A stretch of 64,000 nt of DNA from Actinoplanes sp. L3-i22 (GTDB lineage Bacteria > Actinomycetota > Actinomycetes > Mycobacteriales > Micromonosporaceae). The translations under genes were made by a program, and so were the position numbers. How positions within the stretch are numbered: the first letter of the stretch is position 1; every line of letters starts with the position of its first letter. A model generated the notes under the pieces. That model was not told where the DNA came from and searched no databases. It saw only the letters and a program-made list of their open reading frames with translations. The stretch spans positions 8,688,501-8,752,500 of the forward strand of contig NZ_AP024745.1 in the NCBI RefSeq assembly GCF_019704555.1. The letters are read 5' to 3'. Of this stretch, positions 26,267 to 35,397 are shown piece after piece.

Positions 26267-28051
26267 TCAGTGCAGGACGACGGCGGGGGCCGGGCCGTCG
26301 CTGGCTTCGGCGAGGCGGGCGGTGAGCAGGCCGGTGTCCGCGTCGGCGCGCAGCGGCCGCAGGTGGGCCGGGTCCAGCGGGGGCACCTCGACCTGGGAGA
26401 TCAGCGGGTGGAACGGGCGCCGGTCCACCTCGCCCGGCGCGAACAGCGTCTCGGCGAGCTTCTCCCCCGGCCGCAGTCCGGTGTACTCGATCGCGATCTG
26501 CTTCCCGGACAGCGCGACCATCTGCCGCGCCACCTCGGCGATCCGCACCGGGGCGCCCATCTCCAGGACCAGCGCCTCGCCGTCCAGCCCGATCGCCGCG
26601 GCCTGGATCACCAGGTGGACGGCCTCCTGCGTGGTCATGAAGTAGCGGGTCACGTCCGGGTGCGTGACGGTGACCGGGCCGCCCTCGGCGATCTGCGTGC
26701 TGAACGTGGTGAACACCGACCCCCGGCTGCCCAGCACGTTGCCGAAGCGGACGCTCAGGAACGTGCCGGGGCGGCGCCGCGCGGTCCAGGCGGTCAGCCG
26801 CTCGGTGATCCGTTTCGAGTAGCCGAGCACGCTGGACGGCGCGGCCGCCTTGTCGGTGGAGATGTTCACGAACCGCTCCACCGACTCGGCCGCCTCCAGG
26901 ACGTTCAGCGTCCCGATCACGTTGGTCTTGACCGCCTCGGCCGGATAGCGCTGCAGCAGCGCGAGGTGCTTGAGGGCGGCCGCGTGGAAGACCACCTGCG
27001 GCCGGCGGGCCCGGAAGATCTCCCGGATCCGGCCGGCGTCGCGCAGGTCGGCCAGGATCACCGACGGGTCGTCGAGGCGGGCCTGCGGGTCGATCGAGAG
27101 CTGCACGGCGAGCAGCGACGTCTCGTCCCGGTCCAGCATCATCAGCTCGGCCGGCCGGAAGTGGTGGATCTGCCGGCACAGCTCCGAGCCGATCGAGCCG
27201 CCGGCGCCGGTGACCAGGACCCGTTTCCCGGTCAGGTAGCCACCGATCACGGTCAGGTCGGTGTCGATCTGGTGCCGGCCGAGCAGGTCGGTGACCTGCA
27301 CCTCGCGGATGTCGCCGACCTGGACGCCGTGGTCCATCAGCTCGCTGGCCGACGGCACCACCTTGAACGCCGCGCCGGCCGCGGTGGCCCGGTCCCGGAC
27401 GTCCCGGACGAGCGCCGCGTCGGCGTTGGCCACCGCGAAGACGACCAGCTCGACGCGGGTCCGGGCGAGGACCGCGGCCAGGTCGTCGCGGGTGCCGAGG
27501 ACCGGCACGCCGAGGATCCGCAGCCGGCGTTTGCGCGGGTCGTCGTCGATCAGCCCGATCGGGACGTACCGGCCGGACGGGTCGTGCAGCATCGAGTCGA
27601 CCAGCAGCTCGGCCGCGGATCCGGCGCCGAACAGGATCGCCGGGGCGGCGCTCTGCGGGCGCCGGCGCCGGGACAGCTGCACCCGCCGGACGTAGCGGCC
27701 GGCGAGCATCAGGACCAGGGCGACCGCGCCGCCGATGGCCGGTAGGCCGGGTGGGATCGGATGCCGGGAGAGCAGCAGGTCGACCGCGGTCAGGGCGAGC
27801 GTCACGACGACCGTGGTGGCGGCGACCGCGCGCACGTCGTCGAAGCCGGCGAAGCGGTAGCGGCCCCGGTACAACCCTCGAGTGTGGCCGACGCCGGCCT
27901 GCAGCGCGACGGCCATCAGCATCGCGGCGAGGGCGCCGGCCAGGTGCAGGCGGGTCGGGGCGAAGTCGTACCGGGCGAGGACCGCCGCGAGGAGGCCGAC
28001 CAGCCACGCGGCGCCGTCCACGAGTAGCGGCAGCAGGCGAGCGGCCCTCAT
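26267..28051 (-). CDS. Membrane nucleotide-sugar 4,6-dehydratase (PglF/WbpM/FlaA1 type)
   Basis: A 594-residue enzyme expected to convert UDP-GlcNAc to UDP-2-acetamido-2,6-dideoxy-4-keto-hexose, the first step to bacillosamine-type sugars. Four membrane helices occupy about 1-120. A first Rossmann domain (FGAGSAAELLVDSM) is followed by the catalytic extended SDR domain with VTGAGGSIGSELCRQI. The catalytic region reads NISTDKAAAPSSVLGYSKR; as in the long subfamily, Met/Lys-type replacement of the SDR Tyr is typical. A RPGEKLAE motif is near the end. It is divergent from the chain-length gene. The start could also be a GTG nine bases upstream. Confidence 0.92.
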   Translation of the reverse strand: MRAARLLPLLVDGAAWLVGLLAAVLARYDFAPTRLHLAGALAAMLMAVALQAGVGHTRGLYRGRYRFAGFDDVRAVAATTVVVTLALTAVDLLLSRHPIPPGLPAIGGAVALVLMLAGRYVRRVQLSRRRRPQSAAPAILFGAGSAAELLVDSMLHDPSGRYVPIGLIDDDPRKRRLRILGVPVLGTRDDLAAVLARTRVELVVFAVANADAALVRDVRDRATAAGAAFKVVPSASELMDHGVQVGDIREVQVTDLLGRHQIDTDLTVIGGYLTGKRVLVTGAGGSIGSELCRQIHHFRPAELMMLDRDETSLLAVQLSIDPQARLDDPSVILADLRDAGRIREIFRARRPQVVFHAAALKHLALLQRYPAEAVKTNVIGTLNVLEAAESVERFVNISTDKAAAPSSVLGYSKRITERLTAWTARRRPGTFLSVRFGNVLGSRGSVFTTFSTQIAEGGPVTVTHPDVTRYFMTTQEAVHLVIQAAAIGLDGEALVLEMGAPVRIAEVARQMVALSGKQIAIEYTGLRPGEKLAETLFAPGEVDRRPFHPLISQVEVPPLDPAHLRPLRADADTGLLTARLAEASDGPAPAVVLH

Positions 28052-28139
28052 GTCCGGCACTCTAGCAGGACAAATACGGATTAAAACGGACTATTCCGAT
28101 ACCGAAGAAGCGCCCTTTATCCGGTCATATCGTAGCCGC
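28052..28139. promoter_or_regulatory. Divergent promoter region of the polysaccharide locus
   Basis: This 88-bp gap is clearly AT-richer than its surroundings (ACAAATACGGATTAAAACGG, TCATATCG). It must serve both the pglF-like gene and the chain-length gene. The rightward start has no ribosome site and lies about 10 bp after TCATAT, so that transcript may be leaderless. Confidence 0.5.
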
Positions 28140-29528
28140 GTGGGCCTGCGGGATTACCTCCGTGTCGCCAGACGGCACTGGTGGTTGCTGCTGGTCTCGG
28201 TGGTCGTCGCGCTCGGCGTGGCCCTGGTCGTGAACCTGAACACCACCCCGGTGTACGCGGCACGGGTCACGTTCTTCTTCTCCACCCCGATCGCCGGCGC
28301 CTCCGACCTCTATCCCGCCAGCATGTTCAACACCAGCCGGCTGTCCACCTACGCCAAGTTGCTGACCAGCGACGAGGTCGCGACCCCGCTGGCCGGCACG
28401 CCCGGCATCGACCTGGATCCGCAGGAGGTCCGGGACGCGATCTCCGCGGCCACGATCGCGGACACGGTGATGATGGAGGTGAGCGTGGAGGACCAGGACC
28501 GGAACCGGGCGTTGCTGCTGCTCACCCGGGTCACCCAGCGCTTCGAGACCGCGGTCGAGGACCTGGAGCGGCCGGCGCCGACCGAGGCGTCGACGGTCAA
28601 GGTCACCGTCGTCACCGGGCCCGCCCTGGACCCGGACCCGGTCGCCCCGAACACGCTGAACAACTACGCCCTGGCCACGGTCGCCGGCCTGGTGGTCGGC
28701 GCGATGACCTCGGTCGGCCGGGAGGTGGCCGACCACACCGTCCGGACCGCGGAGGCGCTGGAGCTGCTCACCGCCACGCCGGTGCTCGCCCGGGTGCCGC
28801 TGGACCCGGGCAGCCCGTTCGTCTCGCCGAGCACCTCGGCGCGGACCGAGGCGCTGCGCGAGGTGCGCACCCAGGTGCAGTGCGCGGCCGCCGCCGCCTC
28901 GGTGAAGACCCTGGCGGTGACCAGCGCGGTCCCCGGCGAGGGCCGGTCGGCCACCGCGTGCGGGCTGGCGCTGCTGTTCGCCGAGGCCGGGCAGCGGGTC
29001 CTGGTGGTCGACGCCGAGCTGCGGCACCCACGGCTGGCCGCGTTCCTGGGCCGGGAGGACTCGGCCGGGCTGAGCACGGTCCTGGACGGCACCGCGATGC
29101 TGGAGCAGGTGCTGCAGCCCTGGGGCGCCGGACTCTGGCTGCTGGCCAGCGGGCGGACCCCGCCCAACCCGAGCGAGCTGCTCAGCTCGCCGCGGATGAC
29201 CGAGCTGGTCGACGACGTACGCAAAAGATTTGATGTGGTGATCTTTGATTGTCCGCCCCTGCTGCCGGTGACCGACGCGGCCGTGGTGGCCGCGCGCACC
29301 GATGGGACGCTGCTCGTGGTGCGCGCCCGGCGAACCACGTCGGCGCAGGTCACGGCGGCGGTGCAGGCGCTGCACGCGGTCAACGCCACGCTGCTCGGCT
29401 GCGTGCTGAACATGGTCACCCGCAAGGGCCCGGACGCGGTGCCGACCTACGACACCTACCTCTCCGGGCCGAAGCCGAAGCAGCCGCCACGGTCCTGGGG
29501 CGACTGGAAAACGCAGGCGGCGGCCTGA
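28140..29528 (+). CDS. Wzz-like chain-length protein fused to a tyrosine-kinase-like ATPase
   Basis: A 462-residue membrane protein that should set polysaccharide chain length. The N-terminal Wzz domain has TM1 (about 15-35, WWLLLVSVVVALGVALV) and TM2 near 185-200. The cytoplasmic part resembles bacterial tyrosine kinases (CpsD/Wzc). Walker A is GEGRSAT rather than GEGKS/TT, so the ATP-binding Lys is Arg. Walker A' reads VLVVDAELRHPR and Walker B reads VVIFDCPPLL. The C-terminal Tyr cluster is only YDTY. It may therefore bind nucleotide poorly or signal little. The start is GTG at 28140 (MGLRDYLRVARRHWW). Confidence 0.85.
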   Translation: MGLRDYLRVARRHWWLLLVSVVVALGVALVVNLNTTPVYAARVTFFFSTPIAGASDLYPASMFNTSRLSTYAKLLTSDEVATPLAGTPGIDLDPQEVRDAISAATIADTVMMEVSVEDQDRNRALLLLTRVTQRFETAVEDLERPAPTEASTVKVTVVTGPALDPDPVAPNTLNNYALATVAGLVVGAMTSVGREVADHTVRTAEALELLTATPVLARVPLDPGSPFVSPSTSARTEALREVRTQVQCAAAAASVKTLAVTSAVPGEGRSATACGLALLFAEAGQRVLVVDAELRHPRLAAFLGREDSAGLSTVLDGTAMLEQVLQPWGAGLWLLASGRTPPNPSELLSSPRMTELVDDVRKRFDVVIFDCPPLLPVTDAAVVAARTDGTLLVVRARRTTSAQVTAAVQALHAVNATLLGCVLNMVTRKGPDAVPTYDTYLSGPKPKQPPRSWGDWKTQAAA

Positions 29529-29547
29529 TGACGATCCTCGGAGCGCG

Positions 29548-30558
29548 ATGATGGAACTGCCCTATGTCTCGGTCGTCATCCCGTGCTGGAACGAGGCCCG
29601 GTTCGTCGACGCGTTCCTGGACTCGGTGAAGGCGCAGACCTATCCGGCCGACCGGATGGAGATCCTGCTCATCGACGCGATGAGCGACGACGGCACCCGG
29701 GCGATCGTCCGGGAGCACGCGCTGCGCGAGCCGAACATCCGGCTGCTCGACAATCCCGGGCACAGCCGGCCGGCCGCGCTGAACCGGGGCATCGCCGAGG
29801 CCCGCGGCGACGTCATCGTCCGGCTCGACGTGCACGCCGAGTACGACCCGGACTACCTGCTCAAGTGCGTGCAGGGCCTGCTGCGCAACCCGCGGGCGGA
29901 CAACGTCGGCGGGGTCCGGCGGTCGCTGCCGCGCGACGACACCGCGGTGGGCCGGGCGATCGCGGTGGCCGCCACCGACATGTTCGGCTCGGGCGCGGCC
30001 CGGTACCGGACCGGCGCGGGCGGCCCGCAGTGGGTCGACACCGTGTTCGGCGGCTGCTACCGGCGCACCGTGTTCGAGCGGATCGGGGTCTTCGACGAGC
30101 AGCTGAGCCGGGCCCAGGACCGGGAGTTCAACCAGCGGCTGCGGGCGGCCGGCGGGAAGGTCCTGCTCCTGCCGGACATCTCCAGCACCTATTACGCGCG
30201 CAGCGACTTCCGCGAGTTCTGCGCGTGGACGTTCGAGGCCGGCTACTGGCCGTTCCGGGCGTCCCGCTCGGTCGGCCGGTGGATCGGGTCGTTCCGCAAC
30301 GTCGTACCGGTGGGCTTCGTCCTGACCATGGCGGCCGGCGCGGCCGCCGCGCCCCGCTCGCGGACCGCGCGCTGGGCCACCGCCGGGATCGCCGGCCTCT
30401 ACGGCGCCGTCGCGCTCGCCTCGGCCGGGCGGCTGGCCTGGCGACATCGCGATCCGGCGCTGCTGGTCGCACTCCCGGTGGTCTTCGTGACCACGCACGT
30501 CGTCTACGGGATCGGCTCGATCTGGGGCGCCCTCGACCCGGCGGCCCGGCGCGGATGA
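29548..30558 (+). CDS. Glycosyltransferase family 2 (ExoA-like)
   Basis: A 336-residue GT-A fold transferase that adds a sugar to the lipid-linked repeat unit. The N-terminus YVSVVIPCWNEARFVDAFL, the metal-binding RLDVHAEYDPDYL (DxD-like) and QDREFNQRL (ED-like acceptor motif) are visible. Two or three membrane helices follow at about 245-325, as in succinoglycan ExoA. It follows the chain-length gene by 19 bp and overlaps the next gene as ATGA, so it belongs to the same operon. Confidence 0.9.
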   Translation: MMELPYVSVVIPCWNEARFVDAFLDSVKAQTYPADRMEILLIDAMSDDGTRAIVREHALREPNIRLLDNPGHSRPAALNRGIAEARGDVIVRLDVHAEYDPDYLLKCVQGLLRNPRADNVGGVRRSLPRDDTAVGRAIAVAATDMFGSGAARYRTGAGGPQWVDTVFGGCYRRTVFERIGVFDEQLSRAQDREFNQRLRAAGGKVLLLPDISSTYYARSDFREFCAWTFEAGYWPFRASRSVGRWIGSFRNVVPVGFVLTMAAGAAAAPRSRTARWATAGIAGLYGAVALASAGRLAWRHRDPALLVALPVVFVTTHVVYGIGSIWGALDPAARRG

Positions 30559-31571
30559 GCACGATCCTGCATTACCACCGGGGGCGGGTCGCGCTGCACG
30601 CGATCCTGCGGGCGCTGCACGTCTCGGCCGGGGACGAGGTGGTGGTCCCGGCGTACACCTGCGCGGCGGTCGTCGAGCCGCTGCTGCGGCTCGGGATCAC
30701 GCCGGTCTGGGCCGACATCGACCGGGTGACGCTGAGCCCGGTCGACCTCGCCGGGCAGCTCACCGAGCGCACCCGGGCGGTGATCGTGCAGCACACCTTC
30801 GGCTATCCCGCGCCGTTCGAGGAGCTGGCGGTGCCGGTGGTCGAGGACTGCACGCACCTCGGCCCCGGCTCGATCGACGCCGGGAAGCGGGGCGTGGCCG
30901 CGTTCTGGTCGTACGGCTGGGGCAAGCCGGTCTTCGCCGGGCTGGGCGGGACGGCGGTCGTCCACGATCCGGCGCTCGCCGCCGAGATGCAGACCCGGTA
31001 CGCGATGTACGCCAACCCGCCGGCCACCCGTGAGCTGCTCACCGCCGGGCTGATCGCCGCGGGCCTCGGGGTGCCGTGGCGGCTCCGGCCGCACTGCCGC
31101 CGGGTGACCGGGGTCCGCCCGACCGATCAGGAGTACGGCTGGCGGATGAGCCGCACGGCCCTGCTCCGGCTGCCGGGACGGGTGATGGCGGCGCGACGCG
31201 ATCTCGACGTACGCCGCAAGGTGTTGACCGCCTATGAGACCGGCCTGGACCGGATCGGCGTGCTGCACCACCCGCGGCCCGGCCCCGGCGCGGTCCCGCT
31301 GCGTCTCCCGGTGCGGGTCTTCGGCAAGGACAGCGTGCTGCGCGAGGCGGCCGAGGCCGGCGTCGAGCTCGGCGGCTGGTTCCGCACCCCGGTGCACCCG
31401 CTGACCGGCGACGACCTGGCCGCCGCGCACTACCGGAAGGGCTCCTGCCCGAACGCCGAGTGGGCCGCGAACCACCTGGTCACGCTGCCGATCCGGAGCA
31501 GTCTGCGGCCGTCGGACGTGGACCGGGCGATCCGGTTCTTCGGCCGGTTGAAGGCGAAGGGCCATGTCTGA
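30555..31571 (+). CDS. DegT/DnrJ/EryC1-type PLP-dependent protein
   Basis: A 338-residue fold-type I PLP protein. EVVVPAYTCAAVVEPLL and VEDCTHLGPG match the cofactor-binding strands. The Schiff-base Lys is expected in SYGWGKPVFAGLGG. Members are sugar aminotransferases or dehydratases acting on nucleotide-linked keto-sugars; this one is short and divergent, so its reaction is uncertain. ATG at 30555 overlaps the glycosyltransferase stop as ATGA. The larger open frame in which it sits has no other homology. Confidence 0.82.
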   Translation: MSTILHYHRGRVALHAILRALHVSAGDEVVVPAYTCAAVVEPLLRLGITPVWADIDRVTLSPVDLAGQLTERTRAVIVQHTFGYPAPFEELAVPVVEDCTHLGPGSIDAGKRGVAAFWSYGWGKPVFAGLGGTAVVHDPALAAEMQTRYAMYANPPATRELLTAGLIAAGLGVPWRLRPHCRRVTGVRPTDQEYGWRMSRTALLRLPGRVMAARRDLDVRRKVLTAYETGLDRIGVLHHPRPGPGAVPLRLPVRVFGKDSVLREAAEAGVELGGWFRTPVHPLTGDDLAAAHYRKGSCPNAEWAANHLVTLPIRSSLRPSDVDRAIRFFGRLKAKGHV

Positions 31572-31582
31572 CCGCCGGCCGC

Positions 31583-32872
31583 ATGCCCACCGGTGAACGC
31601 CTGCGTCTCCGGTCACTGCTGCGGATCGTGCCCGCCGCCGTGCGGCGCGACTTCGTCGCCACCCTGGCCGTCCAGTGGTTCGTGCTGGGCACCGGGTTGT
31701 ACCTGTTCCACCTGGTCGCGCAGCGGGGCAGCGTCGGCGGGTTCGCCTACTACCAGATCGCCCGGGGCACGGTGAGCACGTTCCAGCCGGCCCTGATGCT
31801 CGGGCTCGGCCTGGGCCTGCAGCGCTATCTGCCGCGCACCGAGCACACCACGCGCCGGCTCGCGCGGCACGCGCTCTACGTCGAGGCGGTCCTGGTCACC
31901 GTCGTCGGGCTGGTCGGGGTCGGCGCCGGCACCTGGATCGCCGGCCGGCTCGGGCTGACCGGCGGGCGGGACGCGGTCGCCGCCATCCTGATCATGCTGG
32001 GCGGCAACTGCCTGTGCGCCGCCGGGCTGGCCGCGCTGCGCGGCAACCACCAGGTCGTCGACTCGAACCTGATCTCCGGGCTGGGGCTCGGCCTGATCCC
32101 GCTGGTCGCGTTCCTGACCGCGGACCGGATCGAGGACTTCCTGATCATCCAGGGCATCGGCTCGGCGGCGGTCGGCGTCTGGGGCACCCTGGTCGTGCGG
32201 CGGCGCCCGGTGTCCCTTCTGGAAGATCAAGAGCCAGACCTCAAGACCCTCATTGCGTACGGCGTACGCCGCATGCCCGGTGAGGTGGCGCTGCCGACGC
32301 TCTACACGTTTCCCACCTTCGCCGTCGCCGTGACCGTGCCCGGCGGCCCGGAGCCGGGCTACGTCGGGTTCGTCACCTCCGCGGTCACCCTGATCTGCTC
32401 GCTGTTCGCGATGCTCACCCCGGTGCTGCTGCCCCGGCTCAGCCGGCTGTTCCACCGGGCCGGTGAGGACGCCGGGGTGCGTCAGCTGCTCACCGTGCTG
32501 CCACTGGTGGCCGGCGTGCTCGCCGCGGTGCCCACCCTGGTGATCTTCGTGTTCGCGCCGGTGCTGGTGCGCGGGTTCCTCGGCGACGAGTTCGCCGGCG
32601 CGATCCCGATGCTGCGGCTCGGGGTGTTCGCGGCGATCCCGCTCGCGATGTTCTACGCGGCCCGGCCGACGATGGAGACGCTGCTCGAACCGAAGTTCAT
32701 CAGCCGCCTGCTGCTCGCCTGCCTCGCCCTGGAGATCGTGGTGACCGCGATCGGCACGGTGTTCCTGGCGCCGACGCACGCGGCGGTGCTGGGGCTCGCG
32801 GCGGCGGCGACCGCGCTCGGGGTCGACGCGGTCGGGCTCGCCGCGTACGCCGTGCGCCTGCCCCGGCGATGA
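31583..32872 (+). CDS. Polysaccharide flippase (Wzx-like, MATE/MOP superfamily)
   Basis: A 429-residue integral membrane protein with about twelve helices and few charged residues within them. It should flip undecaprenyl-linked oligosaccharide outward. A central cytoplasmic break at SLLEDQEPDLKTLIAYGVRRMPGE divides two six-helix halves, as in Wzx proteins. ATG at 31583 is 11 bp after the previous stop. The stop overlaps the polymerase ATG as ATGA. Confidence 0.85.
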   Translation: MPTGERLRLRSLLRIVPAAVRRDFVATLAVQWFVLGTGLYLFHLVAQRGSVGGFAYYQIARGTVSTFQPALMLGLGLGLQRYLPRTEHTTRRLARHALYVEAVLVTVVGLVGVGAGTWIAGRLGLTGGRDAVAAILIMLGGNCLCAAGLAALRGNHQVVDSNLISGLGLGLIPLVAFLTADRIEDFLIIQGIGSAAVGVWGTLVVRRRPVSLLEDQEPDLKTLIAYGVRRMPGEVALPTLYTFPTFAVAVTVPGGPEPGYVGFVTSAVTLICSLFAMLTPVLLPRLSRLFHRAGEDAGVRQLLTVLPLVAGVLAAVPTLVIFVFAPVLVRGFLGDEFAGAIPMLRLGVFAAIPLAMFYAARPTMETLLEPKFISRLLLACLALEIVVTAIGTVFLAPTHAAVLGLAAAATALGVDAVGLAAYAVRLPRR

Positions 32873-34080
32873 CCGCCCCGCCCGCCGCCGCCCGGCCCGG
32901 ACTGGTCGTCGGGATCGCGTTCGTGGTGGCGCTGGCCGGCCGGTTCACCCTGGCCCGCGCCGGCGTGGACATCCCGGTCGTCAACGACGTACGGGTGCCG
33001 CTGTTCTTGATCTTGTTGTTGAGCCTGGCCCTGGAGTCGCACCACGCCGGCCACCACCCGGGCGAGGGCGGTCAGGCCCTGCTCGGCGTCCTGCTCCTGC
33101 TCGGCTACCAGGCCGCCTCGGTGCTCTGGGCGCCGCCCGGCGCGGTCACCGGCCCGATCCTCGGCGACCTGTGCGCGATGGCCGGACTGCTGGCCGTCTA
33201 CTACCACCTGGCCGCCTGGGACCGTGACCGGGTGACCGACACGACGCTGAAGCTGTGTCACGTCGCGGCCTGGGTCTACTTCCTGGCCGCCGCGACCGGC
33301 CGGGGCCACCAGTCGAACGGCCGGTGGGCGGCGCTCGGCGGCGGCCCGAACGTCTTCGTCCGGCTGATGGTCCTCGGCATGATCACCTCGCTCTACCTGT
33401 ACCTGCGCAACGGCGAGCGGCTGATCTGGCTGGTGCCGATCCCGGCGTTCCTGTTCGGCGCGATCGCGTCCGGCTCCCGCGGCGGTCTGGTCGGGCTCTT
33501 CGCCACTATCGCGATCGCGCTGCTCGCGATCCGGCCGCGGATCGACTTCGCCCGGATCGCCAGGCCGCTCGCCCTCGTCGGGGTGGTCGGCACGATCGTG
33601 GTGATCACCGGCGGGCCGCTGATCGCCGGCTTCGTCCAGCAGCGGTTCGTCAACGCGACCGTCGGGCAGGGCTACACCTCGGAGCGGGACGTGCTGTTCG
33701 CGATGGCGTTGCGGTTCTTCCTGCAGCACCCGCTGCTCGGTGCCGGGCTGAACGGCTTCCCCACCCTCAGCGGCCTCGGCGAGGGCAACGTCTACGTGCA
33801 CAACCTGCCGCTGTCGATCGCGGCCGAGGGCGGGGCGATCGGGCTGGGCCTGCTGCTGCTGGCCTGGCTGGGGCTGTGGCACGGGTACGTCGCGGTGCCG
33901 GTGCGCGAGCGCGGGCTGGCCGCCCGGACCTCGGCCTACTGCGGCATCTTCATCGGCGCCACCTGCCTGTTCTCCGGCGACTACTACGACGCCCGGCTGA
34001 TGTGGATTCTGTTGCTGCTGGCCGCGGTGCACCCGGCACGCGCCCCGGCCACCTCGGTCAGGACCTTCTCGAAGTCCTGA
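32869..34080 (+). CDS. O-antigen polymerase/ligase-like membrane protein (Wzy type)
   Basis: A 403-residue protein with about eleven helices. It carries the WaaL/Wzy signature: a long external loop around HPLLGAGLNGFPTLSGLGEGNVYVHNLPLSIAAEGG, in which HN-x-PL and the preceding HPLLGxG are typical. SGSRGGLVGL matches the other conserved arginine loop. It would join repeat units into polymer. It is last in the plus-strand operon, and its final 97 bp overlap the end of the opposing glycosyltransferase gene. Confidence 0.88.
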   Translation: MTAPPAAARPGLVVGIAFVVALAGRFTLARAGVDIPVVNDVRVPLFLILLLSLALESHHAGHHPGEGGQALLGVLLLLGYQAASVLWAPPGAVTGPILGDLCAMAGLLAVYYHLAAWDRDRVTDTTLKLCHVAAWVYFLAAATGRGHQSNGRWAALGGGPNVFVRLMVLGMITSLYLYLRNGERLIWLVPIPAFLFGAIASGSRGGLVGLFATIAIALLAIRPRIDFARIARPLALVGVVGTIVVITGGPLIAGFVQQRFVNATVGQGYTSERDVLFAMALRFFLQHPLLGAGLNGFPTLSGLGEGNVYVHNLPLSIAAEGGAIGLGLLLLAWLGLWHGYVAVPVRERGLAARTSAYCGIFIGATCLFSGDYYDARLMWILLLLAAVHPARAPATSVRTFSKS

Positions 34081-35234
34081 AACAGCAGGTCACGATCGAA
34101 ATGGTCACGGGCGAGCGCGGTCGCCGCGGTCCGCGCCGCCGCGCAGGCCGCCGGATCCCGCAGGAAGGCCGCCGCCACGTCGGCCGCGCCGCCCGGGTCG
34201 TCCGGCGGCAGGACCAGGCCGGCCCCGGTCTCGGCGAGCAGGCCGGCGATCCAGCCGCCGTGGTTGACCGCGACCGGGCGGCCGGCGGCCAGCGCGTCGA
34301 GCAGCTTGTTCGACGAGTCGCTGCCCAGCTCGGGACGGTTGATGGTGAGGCCGGTGGCCAGGTCACAGGCGGCGAACCAGGCGACCACCCCGGTCTTGGG
34401 GACCGGGCCGAGCAGGAACAGGTTCCGGTTCAGCACGCCCAGCTCGTCGGCGAGGATCCGGATCGGCTCGCGCATCCGGCCGTCGCCGACGATCACGATC
34501 CGTACCTCGGGATCGGTGTCGGCCAGGCGGGCGGCCATCCGGACCAGGTAGTCGACGCCGTTGACGACGCCGAGAGCGCCGGCGTACAGAATCATCGGCC
34601 GGTCCTGGAGCCACGGTGTGGCCCGGCGCAATTCCTCCCCCTGCTGGTCACCGCCGAACAGCTCACGGTCGCAGCCGTTCGGGACCACGGTGACCGGGAC
34701 AGCGGGGAACCGGCTCCGGATGCTCGCGGCCATCCCCCGGGAGAGCGCGATGACATGCGCCGACCGGTGATAGGCCCACGCCTCGAGCCGGCGCGCGGCC
34801 CAGCGGGCGGCCGGCGAACGCAGCGCGCCCAGGGCGATCGGCACCTCCGGCCACAGGTCGCGGACCTCGAACACCATCGGCACCCGCCGGCGCCACGCGG
34901 CATACGCGCCCGGGATCGCCACCGTCAGCGGCGTGCTCGTCGCGAACACCAGATCGTGCGGCAGCCGCCCGGCCTCGAGCGACGATCGACCGACAAACCC
35001 CGCAAAAGACAAAATCCGCCTACGGTACGACATCCTGTTGTCGTAAGGAACCGGCAGCCAATGCACCACGATGCCGGACTCCACGCTGATCCGGGTCCGC
35101 TCCCCGTCCGGATCCCCGGTGATCACGTGCACCTCGTGGCCACGCTCGACCAGCCGCCGGGCGAACTCGTAGGAGCGCGTCCCGCCGGCCATCCCGGGCG
35201 TCTTGAAGTACTGATGGATGTACGTGATCCGCAC
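33984..35234 (-). CDS. Glycosyltransferase family 4 (WcaI/WbuB-like)
   Basis: A 416-residue GT-B transferase. The N-terminal domain begins MRITYIHQYFKTPGMAGGTRS, typical of WbuB-like enzymes. A donor-site segment NRPELGSDSSNKLLDALAAGRPV stands for the usual nucleotide-sugar loop with EX7E-like spacing. The GTG start is 8 bp after the stop of the broken acetyltransferase and follows GGGGGAG. The fold should end near residue 385; the final 30 residues lie in the 97-bp antisense overlap with the polymerase gene. Confidence 0.9.
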   Translation of the reverse strand: MRITYIHQYFKTPGMAGGTRSYEFARRLVERGHEVHVITGDPDGERTRISVESGIVVHWLPVPYDNRMSYRRRILSFAGFVGRSSLEAGRLPHDLVFATSTPLTVAIPGAYAAWRRRVPMVFEVRDLWPEVPIALGALRSPAARWAARRLEAWAYHRSAHVIALSRGMAASIRSRFPAVPVTVVPNGCDRELFGGDQQGEELRRATPWLQDRPMILYAGALGVVNGVDYLVRMAARLADTDPEVRIVIVGDGRMREPIRILADELGVLNRNLFLLGPVPKTGVVAWFAACDLATGLTINRPELGSDSSNKLLDALAAGRPVAVNHGGWIAGLLAETGAGLVLPPDDPGGAADVAAAFLRDPAACAAARTAATALARDHFDRDLLFQDFEKVLTEVAGARAGCTAASSNRIHISRAS

Positions 35235-35242
35235 GGCTCCCC

Positions 35243-35397
35243 CTAAACGGCCGGCACGCCCTTGACGGTCCGGCCCGCCTCCACGTCCCGGACGATGCGG
35301 GCGTTGGCGCCCACGATCGCCCCGTCCCCCACCGTCCGGCCCCGTAGATCTCCCGGCCGTAGCCGGCGCACCCCACGATCACGATGGCCTCAGGCAA
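35243..35397 (-). pseudogene. Gutted NeuD/PglD-type acetyltransferase
   Basis: Only the two ends of a left-handed beta-helix sugar acetyltransferase remain. From TTG at 35397 the frame reads PEAIVIVGCAGYGREIYGA, a standard NeuD N-terminus. Then the frame shifts and a second frame reads VGDGAIVGANARIVRDVEAG then RTVKGVPAV and a stop, the standard C-terminus. About 150 residues of middle are missing. It sits between the initiating transferase and GT4 genes exactly where pglD would be, so it is a recent internal deletion in an intact operon frame. Confidence 0.85.

Noticed and set aside
21301..26325. 1674-codon plus-strand frame opposite the helicase
   Set aside because: Long only because of GC-rich codon structure; the minus strand has Walker and helicase motifs, this one has none.
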